From contig JANQMH010000056.1 in NCBI GenBank assembly GCA_028280195.1, positions 1 through 64,000 of the forward strand: 64,000 nucleotides of DNA. The letters are read 5' to 3'. Under the pieces are notes generated by a model that was given only the letters and a program-made list of their open reading frames with translations, did not search any database and was not told where the DNA came from. Origin of the DNA: Exilibacterium sp. (GTDB lineage: Bacteria > Pseudomonadota > Gammaproteobacteria > Pseudomonadales > Cellvibrionaceae). Position 1 is the first letter of the stretch; each line of letters begins with the position of its first letter. Below, piece by piece: positions 42,855 to 51,501 of the stretch. The translations under genes were made by a program, and so were the position numbers.

Positions 42855-43343
42855 TCAATCGAGCTTTGGATAGACCACCGTTTCGGCCGGCGGATAGGGG
42901 CACTGTGCAGTAAAGGTATCGATTTCCTTGGTCTGCCAGAAGGCGGCGGCGAAGTCGTTGACCAGCGCCAGCAGCTTTGTGCCTTGATCGCGCCCGATAT
43001 GCTGCTTGCAGGCCGATGCCGCCAGCATGATATCGTGCACCAGGCTGTGCACATGCGGAAACTGCTGGAATTGCGGCTGCTTGAAATAGTCGCCCCAGAT
43101 AACCCGCACCTCGTCCTTGACCTTGGCGGCATGGATTTCTTTTTCTCTGACCAGGCGTGACAGCTGCGCGTGATCGGCCAGGATAAGGGTATCGCGATTG
43201 CCGATTTCAGCAATCAGATCCATAAAGCGGATGACACTCAAGGCGGCGATCTGGGCGCCCTGAGGATCGTAGATCTTGCAGGGTATATCGCAGTGCGCGG
43301 CGGCGCCGGGGATGGGGAGCGCTTTTAAGATTGAATGGATCAC
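42855..43343 (-). CDS. sodN: Nickel superoxide dismutase
   Basis: 162 residues including a 16-residue propeptide; the mature N terminus is HCDIPCKIYDP at residues 17-27, the Ni-hook (His1, Cys2, Cys6). The rest is the four-helix-bundle SOD_Ni domain (IRFMDLI, HVHSLVHDIM). The GTG start at 43343 overlaps the upstream stop (GTGA) and has a GGGGGG ribosome site 7 nt upstream. It disproportionates superoxide in the cytoplasm and replaces Fe-SOD in marine bacteria when iron is short. It is the third gene of a four-gene operon under a Fur-type box. Confidence 0.96.
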   Translation of the reverse strand: MIHSILKALPIPGAAAHCDIPCKIYDPQGAQIAALSVIRFMDLIAEIGNRDTLILADHAQLSRLVREKEIHAAKVKDEVRVIWGDYFKQPQFQQFPHVHSLVHDIMLAASACKQHIGRDQGTKLLALVNDFAAAFWQTKEIDTFTAQCPYPPAETVVYPKLD

Positions 43344-43561
43344 CGCCGTTCCCCCCGTTTGGTGCTGCGTGGCTTGCGTGCCGATCTTGCGGCAAACAGC
43401 ACTGCCAGGGCCAGTGCTATCAGCGCGGCGGCATAGGGTTGTATATGAATGATGGCGCTGGTCCAGTGGCTGTGATCGTGTCCGGGATGGGCGTGGGCGG
43501 CGGCGCTGAACAGCGCCGCGCAAGCCAGCGCGACAGCGCTGTCTGCCAGTGTTCTCGTCAT
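43340..43561 (-). CDS. His-rich small membrane protein of the Ni-SOD operon
   Basis: 73 residues: a signal peptide (MTRTLADSAVALACAALFSA), a mature start HAHPGHDHSHW, then one TM (about 41-60) and a basic C terminus. The exposed HPGHDHSHW cluster could bind nickel or another divalent metal next to the membrane. The ATG at 43561 has GAGG upstream; its stop overlaps the sodN start. The operon position suggests a role in nickel supply to SodN; this is inference and the family is unnamed as far as I can tell. Confidence 0.72.
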   Translation of the reverse strand: MTRTLADSAVALACAALFSAAAHAHPGHDHSHWTSAIIHIQPYAAALIALALAVLFAARSARKPRSTKRGERR

Positions 43562-43572
43562 GGTTATTTGCC

Positions 43573-43998
43573 TCAATTAATGGTCTTGGCGCCGTTAACA
43601 GGGTTTTGCAGCGGCGCCAGGGCGCTGCTGGCAGCTGGTTCCTGAGCATGCTGTTGCCTGTGGTTCAACAGTGCGAGATAGGTTTTCCTGACACCGCAGT
43701 ACAGCGCCTGCCGGCGCTCGGGCTGGAGCTGTTGGTTTTCCAGGGCGCTGGCGAATATCCGGTGCACGCGCTGCAGCTCTTCGACCGCCATGGTGGGCAG
43801 TGCCTTACTGAGATAGAGGTCCGCCATATTGTGGTAGCTGATAATGACCGCGGCGGCGGCGGTATGTGGATCTGGCCAGCTGTCAAACAGACCCTCGGCG
43901 ATCTGCTTGGCGGTCTGGTAGTGGCTGGCGGCATCGCTCAGCAGCTGCCGGTCGAAGCAGTGGTTGCCGGCGATGATATGCTGTTGCCAGCGCGCCAT
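43573..43998 (-). CDS. TPR-like protein of the Ni-SOD operon
   Basis: About 141 residues from ATG 43998 with CGGAT upstream; an ATG at 44028 is possible. It is helical with TPR-like spacing (NHCFDRQLLSDAASHYQTA, ISYHNMADLYLSKAL). Upstream open codons to 44067 look less natural. It is the first gene after the Fur-type box and is 11 nt from the His-rich gene. Similar small helical proteins occur beside sodN in marine bacteria, but no function is known to me. Confidence 0.68.
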   Translation of the reverse strand: MARWQQHIIAGNHCFDRQLLSDAASHYQTAKQIAEGLFDSWPDPHTAAAAVIISYHNMADLYLSKALPTMAVEELQRVHRIFASALENQQLQPERRQALYCGVRKTYLALLNHRQQHAQEPAASSALAPLQNPVNGAKTIN

Positions 43999-44161
43999 AT
44001 TTATCCGGCCTTTCTTCGTTTCTCGCATTTTTGGTATGTCTATCGATTGCTTTTCGGACTCTGCCACCGGTGGGCTCCCGTTACGCAGGTGCGGGCATCT
44101 ATCCGCACTGAGTGATCCATGGTTGGCAGTTGCGGTGCCGTCCTGCCGATTTGTCTTTCAA

Positions 44162-44202
44162 TTTTTAACGATAATGATAATATTTATCATTATCGTTAAA
44201 AA
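44162..44202. promoter_or_regulatory. Fur-type box, 41-bp palindrome
   Basis: Two 19-nt arms, TTTTTAACGATAATGATAA and its exact reverse complement, flank TAT. The core GATAATGATAAT closely matches the Fur consensus. It sits in the 270-nt spacer between the Ni-SOD operon (minus) and the methyltransferase gene (plus), so one site may repress both under iron-replete conditions. Metal identity (Fe versus Mn) is inferred from the consensus. Confidence 0.88.
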
Positions 44203-44272
44203 CATAAGCCTGTCAAGGCGACAGGGTTATCAGTACTGCGCAATCGCAGGCAATTAAAACCGGGAGGAAATC

Positions 44273-45127
44273 ATGTCGGCTATGTCGATATCGGCAAAAA
44301 CGCCGGTAGCGCTGTCGGGGGTAGCGGAAACCTTATTGTGGCCACTTTGGAATCGCGCCTGGGAGGCGAAGCGGCGCGGGAGCCTGCTCCAGGACCCGCT
44401 GGCTATCGATCTGGTTGCCGGTATTGACTACGATTTTGCCGGGCATTTTGGCCGGCCGCATATTGCTCACGCCATAAGAGCGCGGTTTTGCGATGATCTC
44501 GTCCGCGACTACCTGGCCCGCACGGCGGGAAACTCCCGCGTCATTGCCCTGGCAGAGGGCCTGGAGACACAGCTGTGGCGGGTTGACGACGGCAGTGTAG
44601 ACTGGATCAGCCTGGATCTTCCCGAGGCGATCGCGCTGCGCCGGCGCCTGCTGCCCCCGCATCCGCGGGCACAACTGATCGAGGCCTCGGCACTCGATGA
44701 ACAGTGGCTGCGGGCGCTGCCGGCGGCGCCGGCGCCCTTTATCAGCATGGCGGGTCTGCTGATGTACTTTGATCAGCAGCAGGTCGAGATACTGCTGTCG
44801 CGGCTGTTTGAGCGCTTTCCCGGGGCGGAGGTATTTTTCGATACCATTCCGCCGCTGTTCTCCCGCAAGACGCTCAAGGGGTTCAACGTCACCGGCAAAT
44901 ACCGCGCGCCGCCGATGCCGTGGGGTATTGAAGTCGACACGCTGGCCGCCTTTGTCGGCAGGATACCGGGCGCCGGCGAGGTAGCGGTGCAGACCTATGC
45001 CGATCCCTTTCCGCAACATCTGCGCCTTTATAAATTAATGTCGCATATCCGCATACTGCGCAACCGGCTGGCGCCCGGTCTGGTGCACATCAAAGGCGCG
45101 ATACCGGCGCAAGCTGCCGGTTGCTAA
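44273..45127 (+). CDS. Class I SAM-dependent methyltransferase (TcmP/LCMT-like)
   Basis: 284 residues of the leucine carboxyl methyltransferase-like fold (PF04072 type): VIALAEGLETQLWR is the SAM-binding GxGxxxxxxR-type motif in degenerate form, DLPEAI the acidic loop, and AGLLMYF the late strand. Relatives methylate small molecules such as polyketide-type phenolics. It starts 70 nt after the Fur-type box with GGAGG upstream, so it is predicted to be iron-regulated. Substrate unknown. Confidence 0.82.
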   Translation: MSAMSISAKTPVALSGVAETLLWPLWNRAWEAKRRGSLLQDPLAIDLVAGIDYDFAGHFGRPHIAHAIRARFCDDLVRDYLARTAGNSRVIALAEGLETQLWRVDDGSVDWISLDLPEAIALRRRLLPPHPRAQLIEASALDEQWLRALPAAPAPFISMAGLLMYFDQQQVEILLSRLFERFPGAEVFFDTIPPLFSRKTLKGFNVTGKYRAPPMPWGIEVDTLAAFVGRIPGAGEVAVQTYADPFPQHLRLYKLMSHIRILRNRLAPGLVHIKGAIPAQAAGC

Positions 45128-45457
45128 AACCCATAAGTATGGCCGATTCTGGTTTTCACAACACTCGGCTGTAAGTGGCGGCATGCAGAGTTCAGTTGCC
45201 ACTGACACCGGCTTGCTGGAGGCCGTGCCGGCCGGTGACCAGGGGCGCAGAGTTTTGTCGCGCGGGTGTTGATAGGTCGCGATCTGCGGGGCACTTTCGA
45301 GGTCCGGCAGGGCGGTAGAGTATAATTAGCAGCTATCAATTTCGTTTTCTCCATAGCAGGCGCTAATTGTGCCTGGCGGCTCGCGTAATTTTGACGTGTC
45401 CGGCGCCAGCATAGCGGTTAAGATGGCACTGCATCGACCGCAAAGGGGACAACGAAC
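45128..45457. other. Intergenic region
   Basis: 330 nt with no gene I can support. TTTTGACG at about 45390 and a TAGCGGTTAAGAT stretch about 17-20 nt later could be the promoter of the next gene. No repeat is apparent. Confidence 0.4.
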
Positions 45458-46600
45458 ATGCTAGAGATTGTTGAACAAGTCGAGCAGTATCAACAATTGC
45501 AAGTGGCCATGGAAAATACCCGGGCCGAAGTATTACCCTGCGATGACTGTCGCCGCGACGCGCCTTATCTGGCAATGCGAACCGGCAGTGGATACGCCGT
45601 GGTACCTCTGAACGCCAGGCGTCCACCGGCCGATTCAGGCAAAGCCCCATCGCAGCCGGTCGCGGGCAATGTGATTTTCTCGGAGAATTTTGACAACCTG
45701 CCGGACTGGCAGCCGTCCGGGCGCTGCCTCTACCCCGGTTACGCCAAGGGCTGCGACAAACTGCCCGGGCAGTTCGACACGCTGTATACCGACGATGCCA
45801 ATCCCACCCATGCCCCCTGTTATATCGAGGCGGCGGCGGCCCGCGGCGGTTCCGGCAAGGGCTATCACCACTGGGATGAAAGCCGGGGTGATAACCGGCG
45901 CTGGAAAGCCGAGTGCCAGTTGGGCGCGCGCCTGCCCGGAGACTATCAGTCGCTGTGGTTTTCGCTGTGGATACGCATCAACCCGGACGCCGAGTGGGAG
46001 GGAGGCAGTGAGTCCACCAAGCTGCTGAGAGGCGGTGTCTTCAATAGTAAAGTCATGGATGGCACTGCCAGAACCACCGTGTTCAGACTCAATAACAGCA
46101 GCAGCGGCAATCGCGGCCTGGGGCGCACCACAGGCGGCATCTTCTTTGTCAATTTTGTCCGTCACAGCGACGGCCCCACGCGGCTGCGATTGTCCACCCG
46201 CTGCAATCCGGTGTACAAATGCGGTGGCAAGAACAGCTGGGACTTTCTTATCAGTCCGGAAAATACCGGCAGGGGCTCGGATTGGAAAGACAATCTGGGC
46301 GACGGTCAATGGCATCACATAGAAGTGCATATGGCAATGAACTCATCCCCCGGCGCTCGCGATGGTATATTGGCCGTCTATTATGACGGCAGGGAAATCG
46401 GCCGTCTTGCCAAGGTGCCCTGGCGTATGCAGGGCGCGGAGGCCTGGATCAAAGGCATCAACGGCTTTTTTATTGCCGGCAATTCAGAAAACGTATGGCG
46501 CGGCAATATCGACAGCCGTGAATCGCCCGAGCAGTCCTTCTATTTTCTCGACGACATTCAGGTGTGCAAAACCCGCTGTTCCCAGGCGGGTAAAAAGTGA
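45458..46600 (+). CDS. Polysaccharide-lyase-like (concanavalin-fold) protein
   Basis: 380 residues. From about residue 75 the sequence is a beta-jelly-roll type with FSENFDNLPDW, SLWFSLWIRIN and DGQWHHIEVHMAMNS, then YYDGREIGR, a pattern of PL14-like/concanavalin polysaccharide-binding or lyase domains. Paired Cys suggest an extracytoplasmic location, yet the N terminus (MLEIVEQVEQYQQ, CDDC) has no signal peptide. Either the start is misplaced, or export is unusual, or the protein is cytoplasmic. AGGGGA lies upstream of the ATG. The enzyme class is tentative. Confidence 0.5.
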   Translation: MLEIVEQVEQYQQLQVAMENTRAEVLPCDDCRRDAPYLAMRTGSGYAVVPLNARRPPADSGKAPSQPVAGNVIFSENFDNLPDWQPSGRCLYPGYAKGCDKLPGQFDTLYTDDANPTHAPCYIEAAAARGGSGKGYHHWDESRGDNRRWKAECQLGARLPGDYQSLWFSLWIRINPDAEWEGGSESTKLLRGGVFNSKVMDGTARTTVFRLNNSSSGNRGLGRTTGGIFFVNFVRHSDGPTRLRLSTRCNPVYKCGGKNSWDFLISPENTGRGSDWKDNLGDGQWHHIEVHMAMNSSPGARDGILAVYYDGREIGRLAKVPWRMQGAEAWIKGINGFFIAGNSENVWRGNIDSRESPEQSFYFLDDIQVCKTRCSQAGKK

Positions 46601-46939
46601 GTTGGCGGTGTGATCGACTAAAGGCCGGCGCCGATAAGACGATCTGACTCGCTTTGACAAGTTTTACCCGGTGTCTGCGCTCCGGTGTGACGGCGGCACT
46701 CCGGCGGCCGGCCGCCAAAATGACCTGCATCAAGGTCTGGCGTTTTCCCCTTTCTTATAATCGTTGCCCGGGGTGCGTGTCGGGGGCCGGCAGATACTGT
46801 CGATTGCACCTTCGCATAGAGCGATAACTGCCTGAAAAACTGCACTTTTTGCCCATAATAAGAGCAGCTCCCGGGAAACTGTAACGAGATGCTTATAACA
46901 ATAATTTCGCCGGCCCCCGGGGAAGCGGAGAGAGCCTAG
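46601..46939. other. Leader region of the hydrogenase operon
   Basis: 339 nt without a gene. It contains ATGAC-CTGC-ATCAA at 46720-46733, which keeps one perfect half of the FNR consensus and part of the other. This is a candidate site for anaerobic control of the hydrogenase genes. GGAGAG before 46940 is the ribosome site. Confidence 0.45.
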
Positions 46940-47425
46940 ATGACAGGCGCCGAAACCACCATTGACGCTCACCTGCTGCGCCAACTCAATTTCTTTGACG
47001 AACTTGACGATCAGCAGCTAAAAAAAATAGCCCCACTGTTCGAATCGGTGAGCCTTGCCGCCGACAGCGAGTTGTTTAGTGAAGGCGAGCAGGCCGATTA
47101 CCTGTATATTCTGCTGGCGGGGCGGGTATCACTGGCGCAGGTGATTCCCGGCCGCAGCCGCCGGCAAACGGTGGTGTCGACCCTGTCCCGGGGCCAGCTT
47201 TTGGGCTGGTCGGCGCTGCTGCCCGACAGCTGCTGGCAGGCCTCGGCCCACACCCTGAAGCCCTGCCGCCTGCTGCGTGTGGCCGCTGTGCGGATCCGCG
47301 AGGTGTGCGAGAAAGATTGCGCAATTGGTTATCTGATGATGAAAAAAGCGCTGGCGGCGGTGGGCCAGCGACTGGCCGACAGCCGCCTGCAGCAGCTGGA
47401 TATCTATGGGCAGGCCAATGACTGA
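46940..47425 (+). CDS. Cyclic-nucleotide-binding-domain protein without DNA-binding domain
   Basis: 161 residues. Residues about 15-130 form a cNMP-binding/FNR-like beta roll (FFDELDDQQLKKIAPLFE, SEGEQADYLYILLAGRV, GQLLGWSALL). A C-terminal helix follows, but there is no helix-turn-helix, so it is not a transcription factor of the Crp type. It overlaps the hydrogenase beta-gamma gene by 8 nt, and such proteins recur in group 3b hydrogenase operons. A redox or nucleotide sensor or assembly partner is plausible. Confidence 0.8.
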   Translation: MTGAETTIDAHLLRQLNFFDELDDQQLKKIAPLFESVSLAADSELFSEGEQADYLYILLAGRVSLAQVIPGRSRRQTVVSTLSRGQLLGWSALLPDSCWQASAHTLKPCRLLRVAAVRIREVCEKDCAIGYLMMKKALAAVGQRLADSRLQQLDIYGQAND

Positions 47426-49397
47426 TTCGCAGGCCTATGAACTCAAGTCCATGCCGCGGGCGGGTCTGCAACAGCTGTTTGCCTTGCTGGTGGCGCAGGA
47501 ATTTCGCCTGGTGGGGCCGACGCTCAGCGACGGCGCCATCGTCTTCGACGAGATAGCCACCCCGGACGATCTGCCGGTGGGCTGGACGGACAGGCAGGCG
47601 CCGGGCAGTTATCGCCTGGAAAAAAGGCCGGATAAGCGCGCTTTTGGCTTTGTTGTGGGGCCGCACTCGTGGAAAAAATACCTGTTTCCCGCCAGGGAAA
47701 CCCTGCATCGCGCCACCTTCGACAAGGCGGCAAATCTGTGGCGGCAGTCCGACGACAACGCCGTTGCCACTGCCTTTATCGGCGTGCGCGCCTGTGATCT
47801 GGCCGCCATCGGCATTCAGGACCGGGTTTTTAGCGGCGGTGAAATTGTCGACCAGGGCTATAGTAAGCGGCGCCGGGCCAGCTTTATCGTCGCCGTCAAT
47901 TGCCTGCAGGCCGGCGATCTCTGTTTCTGCGATTCGATGGGAACCGGCCCCGAGGCGACGGCGGGCTACGACATCTGCCTGACCGAGTTCGATCATACCT
48001 TTCTGCTGCAGGCCGGCAGCCGCCGCGGGGAACAGCTGCTGGCGCAGCTGCCGGTAACGGCGGCCGCGGCACACGAACGCGACAAACTGACCGCCGGCCT
48101 GGCGCAGTGCCGCGGGCAGATGGGCCGGCGGCTCGATACCGACAAGCTGCCGGGGCTGCTGTTTGCCAACCTCGAGCACAGCCGCTGGGATGAGGTGGCG
48201 CAGCGCTGCCTGGCCTGCGGTAACTGCACCCTGGCGTGTCCCACCTGTTTCTGTTATTCCGTCGACGAGGTGGCCGATCTCGGCGGCCAGCCGGCACAGC
48301 GCGAGCGCAGTTGGGACTCGTGCTTTTCCCAGCAGCATTCGCAGATAAACGGCGCTACCTTCCAGCCGGCGATCAAGGACCGCTACCGGCAATGGCTGAC
48401 CCACAAGCTGGCCTCCTGGCAGTCCCAGTTCGGCACCAGTGGCTGTGTCGGCTGCGGCCGCTGTATTGCCTGGTGTCCGGTCGGTATTGATTTGACCGAA
48501 GAGGTGGCGGCGATCCGCAACAACGCCAGCGAGCCGCTGTCAATGCCCGCCTACCGGCCGGCTGCCGGCGCCGGCAGTAGCGGCCCGTTTGCCACGCTCT
48601 TCGCCGCCGCCGAGGCACCGGTGGTGGCGGTGACCGCTGAGACTGCCGATACGGCAACCCTGGCCCTGAAAATGCCGCAGGCTTATCGATACCGACCGGG
48701 CCAGTTCAATATGCTCTCCCTGCCGGGGATTGGCGAAGTGCCGATCTCCATCTCGGGAGAACGGCCGGGGATCGTGGAACACACCATCCGCAGCGTCGGC
48801 AAGGTCAGTGCGGCGCTCAGCAAGCTGCAGGCAAATACCGCAGTCGGCTTTCGCGGTCCCTACGGCTCCGCCTGGCCGCTTGCGCAGTGCCGGGACCGGC
48901 CCGTCAGCATAATCGCCGGCGGTATAGGCCTGGCGCCCCTGCGCGGGGTAATACGCACCCTGGCAGCGCAGCAACGGCAAAGCGAACATCCGCTGCGGCT
49001 GTTTTACGGTGCGCGCCGGGCGGATGCCCTGTTGTTTACGCGCGAGCTGTCGCAGTGGCGGCGCAGCGGACTTAGAGTGGCGGTTGCCGTCGATCGCCAC
49101 ACGCCGGGCTGGTCCGGCAATGTCGGCACCGTAACGACGCTGCTGCGGCGCAAGGACATGCCCGCCCGCGGGCTGTACTTGGTGTGCGGACCGGAAGTGA
49201 TGATGCTGGCGGTGGTGCGGCTGTTGCGACAGGCGCAGGTGCCGGCGGAAAACATTTATCTGTCGCTGGAGCGGAATATGAAATGTGCCGCCGGGCACTG
49301 CGGGCGCTGTCAGTACGGCCCCTATTTTGTCTGCCGGGACGGACCGGTTTTCAGCTATGACCGGCTGCAGTTGCTGTTCGGTAAAAGAGGGTTTTAA
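47418..49397 (+). CDS. [NiFe] hydrogenase group 3b-like, fused beta and gamma (electron transfer/diaphorase) subunits
   Basis: 659 residues. The N-terminal half is the HydB/sulfhydrogenase-beta type with two ferredoxin-like cluster motifs, [14 protein letters not shown] (from about residue 263) and [14 protein letters not shown] (from about 341). The C-terminal half (about 390-659) is a ferredoxin-NADP reductase-type HydG module: FAD motif [11 protein letters not shown] motif [10 protein letters not shown], and a 2Fe-2S-type cysteine set [17 protein letters not shown]. These are usually separate subunits. The ATG at 47418 overlaps the upstream stop (ATGACTGA). It passes electrons between H2 and NAD(P). 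Confidence 0.88.
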   Translation: MTDSQAYELKSMPRAGLQQLFALLVAQEFRLVGPTLSDGAIVFDEIATPDDLPVGWTDRQAPGSYRLEKRPDKRAFGFVVGPHSWKKYLFPARETLHRATFDKAANLWRQSDDNAVATAFIGVRACDLAAIGIQDRVFSGGEIVDQGYSKRRRASFIVAVNCLQAGDLCFCDSMGTGPEATAGYDICLTEFDHTFLLQAGSRRGEQLLAQLPVTAAAAHERDKLTAGLAQCRGQMGRRLDTDKLPGLLFANLEHSRWDEVAQRCLACGNCTLACPTCFCYSVDEVADLGGQPAQRERSWDSCFSQQHSQINGATFQPAIKDRYRQWLTHKLASWQSQFGTSGCVGCGRCIAWCPVGIDLTEEVAAIRNNASEPLSMPAYRPAAGAGSSGPFATLFAAAEAPVVAVTAETADTATLALKMPQAYRYRPGQFNMLSLPGIGEVPISISGERPGIVEHTIRSVGKVSAALSKLQANTAVGFRGPYGSAWPLAQCRDRPVSIIAGGIGLAPLRGVIRTLAAQQRQSEHPLRLFYGARRADALLFTRELSQWRRSGLRVAVAVDRHTPGWSGNVGTVTTLLRRKDMPARGLYLVCGPEVMMLAVVRLLRQAQVPAENIYLSLERNMKCAAGHCGRCQYGPYFVCRDGPVFSYDRLQLLFGKRGF

Positions 49398-49400
49398 ACG

Positions 49401-50189
49401 ATGGCAGTCGAGCAACAAACCGCCCGGCCCAGGCTGGGCGTATTCAAGCTTACCTCCTGCGACGGTTGCCAGCTGACCCTGTTGAACTGCGAGGATGAGC
49501 TGCTGTTACTGGCCGATAAACTCGATATCGTCCACTTTCCCGAGGGCGCATCGCCCGGACAGCCGCAGGGGCCGTTCGATCTCGCCATTGTCGAGGGCTC
49601 CATATCGACCCCCGAGCAGGCGGATGAAATCAGGCAGATCCGCCGCTGTTCGCGGTTACTGGTTACCGTCGGCGCCTGCGCCACCAGCGGCGGTATTCAG
49701 GCGCTGCGGAACTTTGCCGACCACGAGGCCTACCGCAAGGCGATCTACGCCCGCCCCGAGTATATCGAGTCGCTGGCGACTTCGACAGCGGTTGCGCAGC
49801 ATGTGAAAGTGGATTTCGAACTGCGCGGCTGCCCCATCGATAAAGATCAGCTGTTGGAATTGATCAGCGCCTATCTGCGCGGCAGAGCGCCGGCAATCAA
49901 AAATGAAAGCGTCTGTTTCGAATGCAAGCGCAGGGGCACGGTCTGTGTGGTGGTGGCCGCTGATACGCCCTGCCTGGGCCCGGTTACCCATGCCGGCTGT
50001 GGCGCCATCTGCCCGGCCTTCGGGCGCGGCTGCTACGGTTGTTTCGGGCCGCGGGAAGCCGCTGCCACGCAGGCGCTGGCAGCGCAGATGAAAACAATGG
50101 GTGAGTCGGAGCAGCAGATTCTGCGCGCCTTTCGCCTGTTTACCGCAGCCTCGCCGGCATTCGAACAAGAGAGCAGGCGGCATGAGTGA
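49401..50189 (+). CDS. [NiFe] hydrogenase small (delta) subunit
   Basis: 262 residues. It carries the cluster-binding pattern of group 3 small subunits: TSCDGCQLTLL near residue 18, GACATSGG near 92, GCPIDKDQLLEL near 140, and CFECKRRGTVC / CLGPVTHAGCGAICPAFGRGCYGC (given in two halves) at 170-215. There is no Tat signal, so it is cytoplasmic. It passes electrons from the Ni-Fe site to the beta-gamma subunit. GAGGG lies upstream. It overlaps the large-subunit gene by 8 nt. Confidence 0.93.
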   Translation: MAVEQQTARPRLGVFKLTSCDGCQLTLLNCEDELLLLADKLDIVHFPEGASPGQPQGPFDLAIVEGSISTPEQADEIRQIRRCSRLLVTVGACATSGGIQALRNFADHEAYRKAIYARPEYIESLATSTAVAQHVKVDFELRGCPIDKDQLLELISAYLRGRAPAIKNESVCFECKRRGTVCVVVAADTPCLGPVTHAGCGAICPAFGRGCYGCFGPREAAATQALAAQMKTMGESEQQILRAFRLFTAASPAFEQESRRHE

Positions 50190-51501
50190 TGACGACAGGA
50201 CCTACAGCGTCAGGCTGATGACCCGGGTTGAAGGGGAGGGGCGCTTTTATCTGAAACTCAAAGGTGATCAGGTACTCGAGTCGCATTTGAATATCTTTGA
50301 GGCGCCGCGTTACTTCGAGGCTTTTTTGTGCGGGCGGGCTATTGAAGAAGTTACCGACATCGTGGCGCGAATCTGCGGAATCTGCCCGGTGGCCTACCAG
50401 ATGAGTGCTGTCAAGGCGCTGGAAAGCGCACTGGGCATTGCGCCGGCCGCAGCCATCCGCGCCCTGCGGCGGCTGTTGTATTGCGGTGAGTGGATAGAGA
50501 GCCACGCCCTGCATATCTATCTGCTGCACGCACCGGATTTTCTCGGCTACGCCAGCGGCATGGCGATGGCGGTGGACCACAGGGATGCGGTCGAGCGCGG
50601 GCTGCGTATCAAGAAAATCGGCAATCAACTGGTGGCGGCGCTGGGAGGGCGCTCGATACACCCGATCAGTGCCCGCATCGGCGGCTTCAGCGCCGTGCCC
50701 GACGCGGGCCGGCTGGCCGAATTGCGCCCGGCGCTGCAGCAGGCTCTCAGCGATGCCATCGAAACCGTAGCGTGGACGGCGGGGTTTCCCTTTCCCGCCT
50801 TTGAGCAGGACTACACCTGTGTTTGTCTCGAGCACAGCACCTACCCGCTCGAGTGGGGCGAGCGTATTTACATCAGTGGTATCGGCACGGTGCCGGTGGA
50901 AGACTTCCATTTGCAGATTGAAGAGTCCCAGGTCGCGCACTCCACCGCCCTGCACAGTCGCCTGAAAAACGGGCAGCACTATCTGACCGGGCCCATCGCC
51001 CGGCTCAACCGGCATTATCCGCGCCTGCATCCGCTGGCCCTGGATGCCCTCAATAAAAGTGGCCTGCAGCTGCCGGTGCGCAATCCCTACCAGTCGATTG
51101 TGGCGCGCTCCGTGGAAGTGGTACACGCGCTGGCCGAGGCGCTGGATATTATCGACAGCTATCGGCAGCCGGCCGCCGCTTATCGCGCCTACACCGCGCG
51201 GGATGCAAGCGCCGCGGGTGCCACCGAGGCACCCCGGGGTTTGCTGTACCACCGTTACCGCATCGGCGCTGACGGCCTGGTAAAGGAGGCCATGATCGTG
51301 CCGCCGACATCGCAGAACCAGGCGCAGATCGAGGCCGACCTGGTAGCGGTTGCCCCACAGCTACTGGCATTGCAACACGATCAGGCCACGCACTTGTGCG
51401 AGCAGTTGATACGTTCCTATGATCCCTGTATTTCCTGCGCCACCCATTTTCTGCGCCTCGCTATCGATCGCGACGATACCGCTGCGGATGCCGGGCGGTG
51501 A
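50182..51501 (+). CDS. [NiFe] hydrogenase large (alpha) subunit
   Basis: 439 residues. The L1 motif is RICGICPV with Cys65 and Cys68, and L2 is DPCISCATHF with Cys416, Cys419 and His422; together they bind Ni and Fe. The sequence after L2 (17 residues) is the C-terminal extension that the maturation protease removes. RVEGEGRF at the N terminus is the usual start of the alpha fold. It is assigned to group 3b (NADP-linked, often called sulfhydrogenase) from its partners. The start was set at MSDDDRT (50182), not the longer frame. Confidence 0.95.
   Translation: MSDDDRTYSVRLMTRVEGEGRFYLKLKGDQVLESHLNIFEAPRYFEAFLCGRAIEEVTDIVARICGICPVAYQMSAVKALESALGIAPAAAIRALRRLLYCGEWIESHALHIYLLHAPDFLGYASGMAMAVDHRDAVERGLRIKKIGNQLVAALGGRSIHPISARIGGFSAVPDAGRLAELRPALQQALSDAIETVAWTAGFPFPAFEQDYTCVCLEHSTYPLEWGERIYISGIGTVPVEDFHLQIEESQVAHSTALHSRLKNGQHYLTGPIARLNRHYPRLHPLALDALNKSGLQLPVRNPYQSIVARSVEVVHALAEALDIIDSYRQPAAAYRAYTARDASAAGATEAPRGLLYHRYRIGADGLVKEAMIVPPTSQNQAQIEADLVAVAPQLLALQHDQATHLCEQLIRSYDPCISCATHFLRLAIDRDDTAADAGR

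Noticed and set aside
47076..48404. 442-codon minus-strand frame across the hydrogenase genes
   Set aside because: Antisense shadow of GC-rich coding DNA; no domain features, and the plus-strand genes are clear.
50140..51252. 370-codon minus-strand frame opposite the hydrogenase large subunit
   Set aside because: Shadow frame; the large subunit has all its catalytic motifs on the plus strand.
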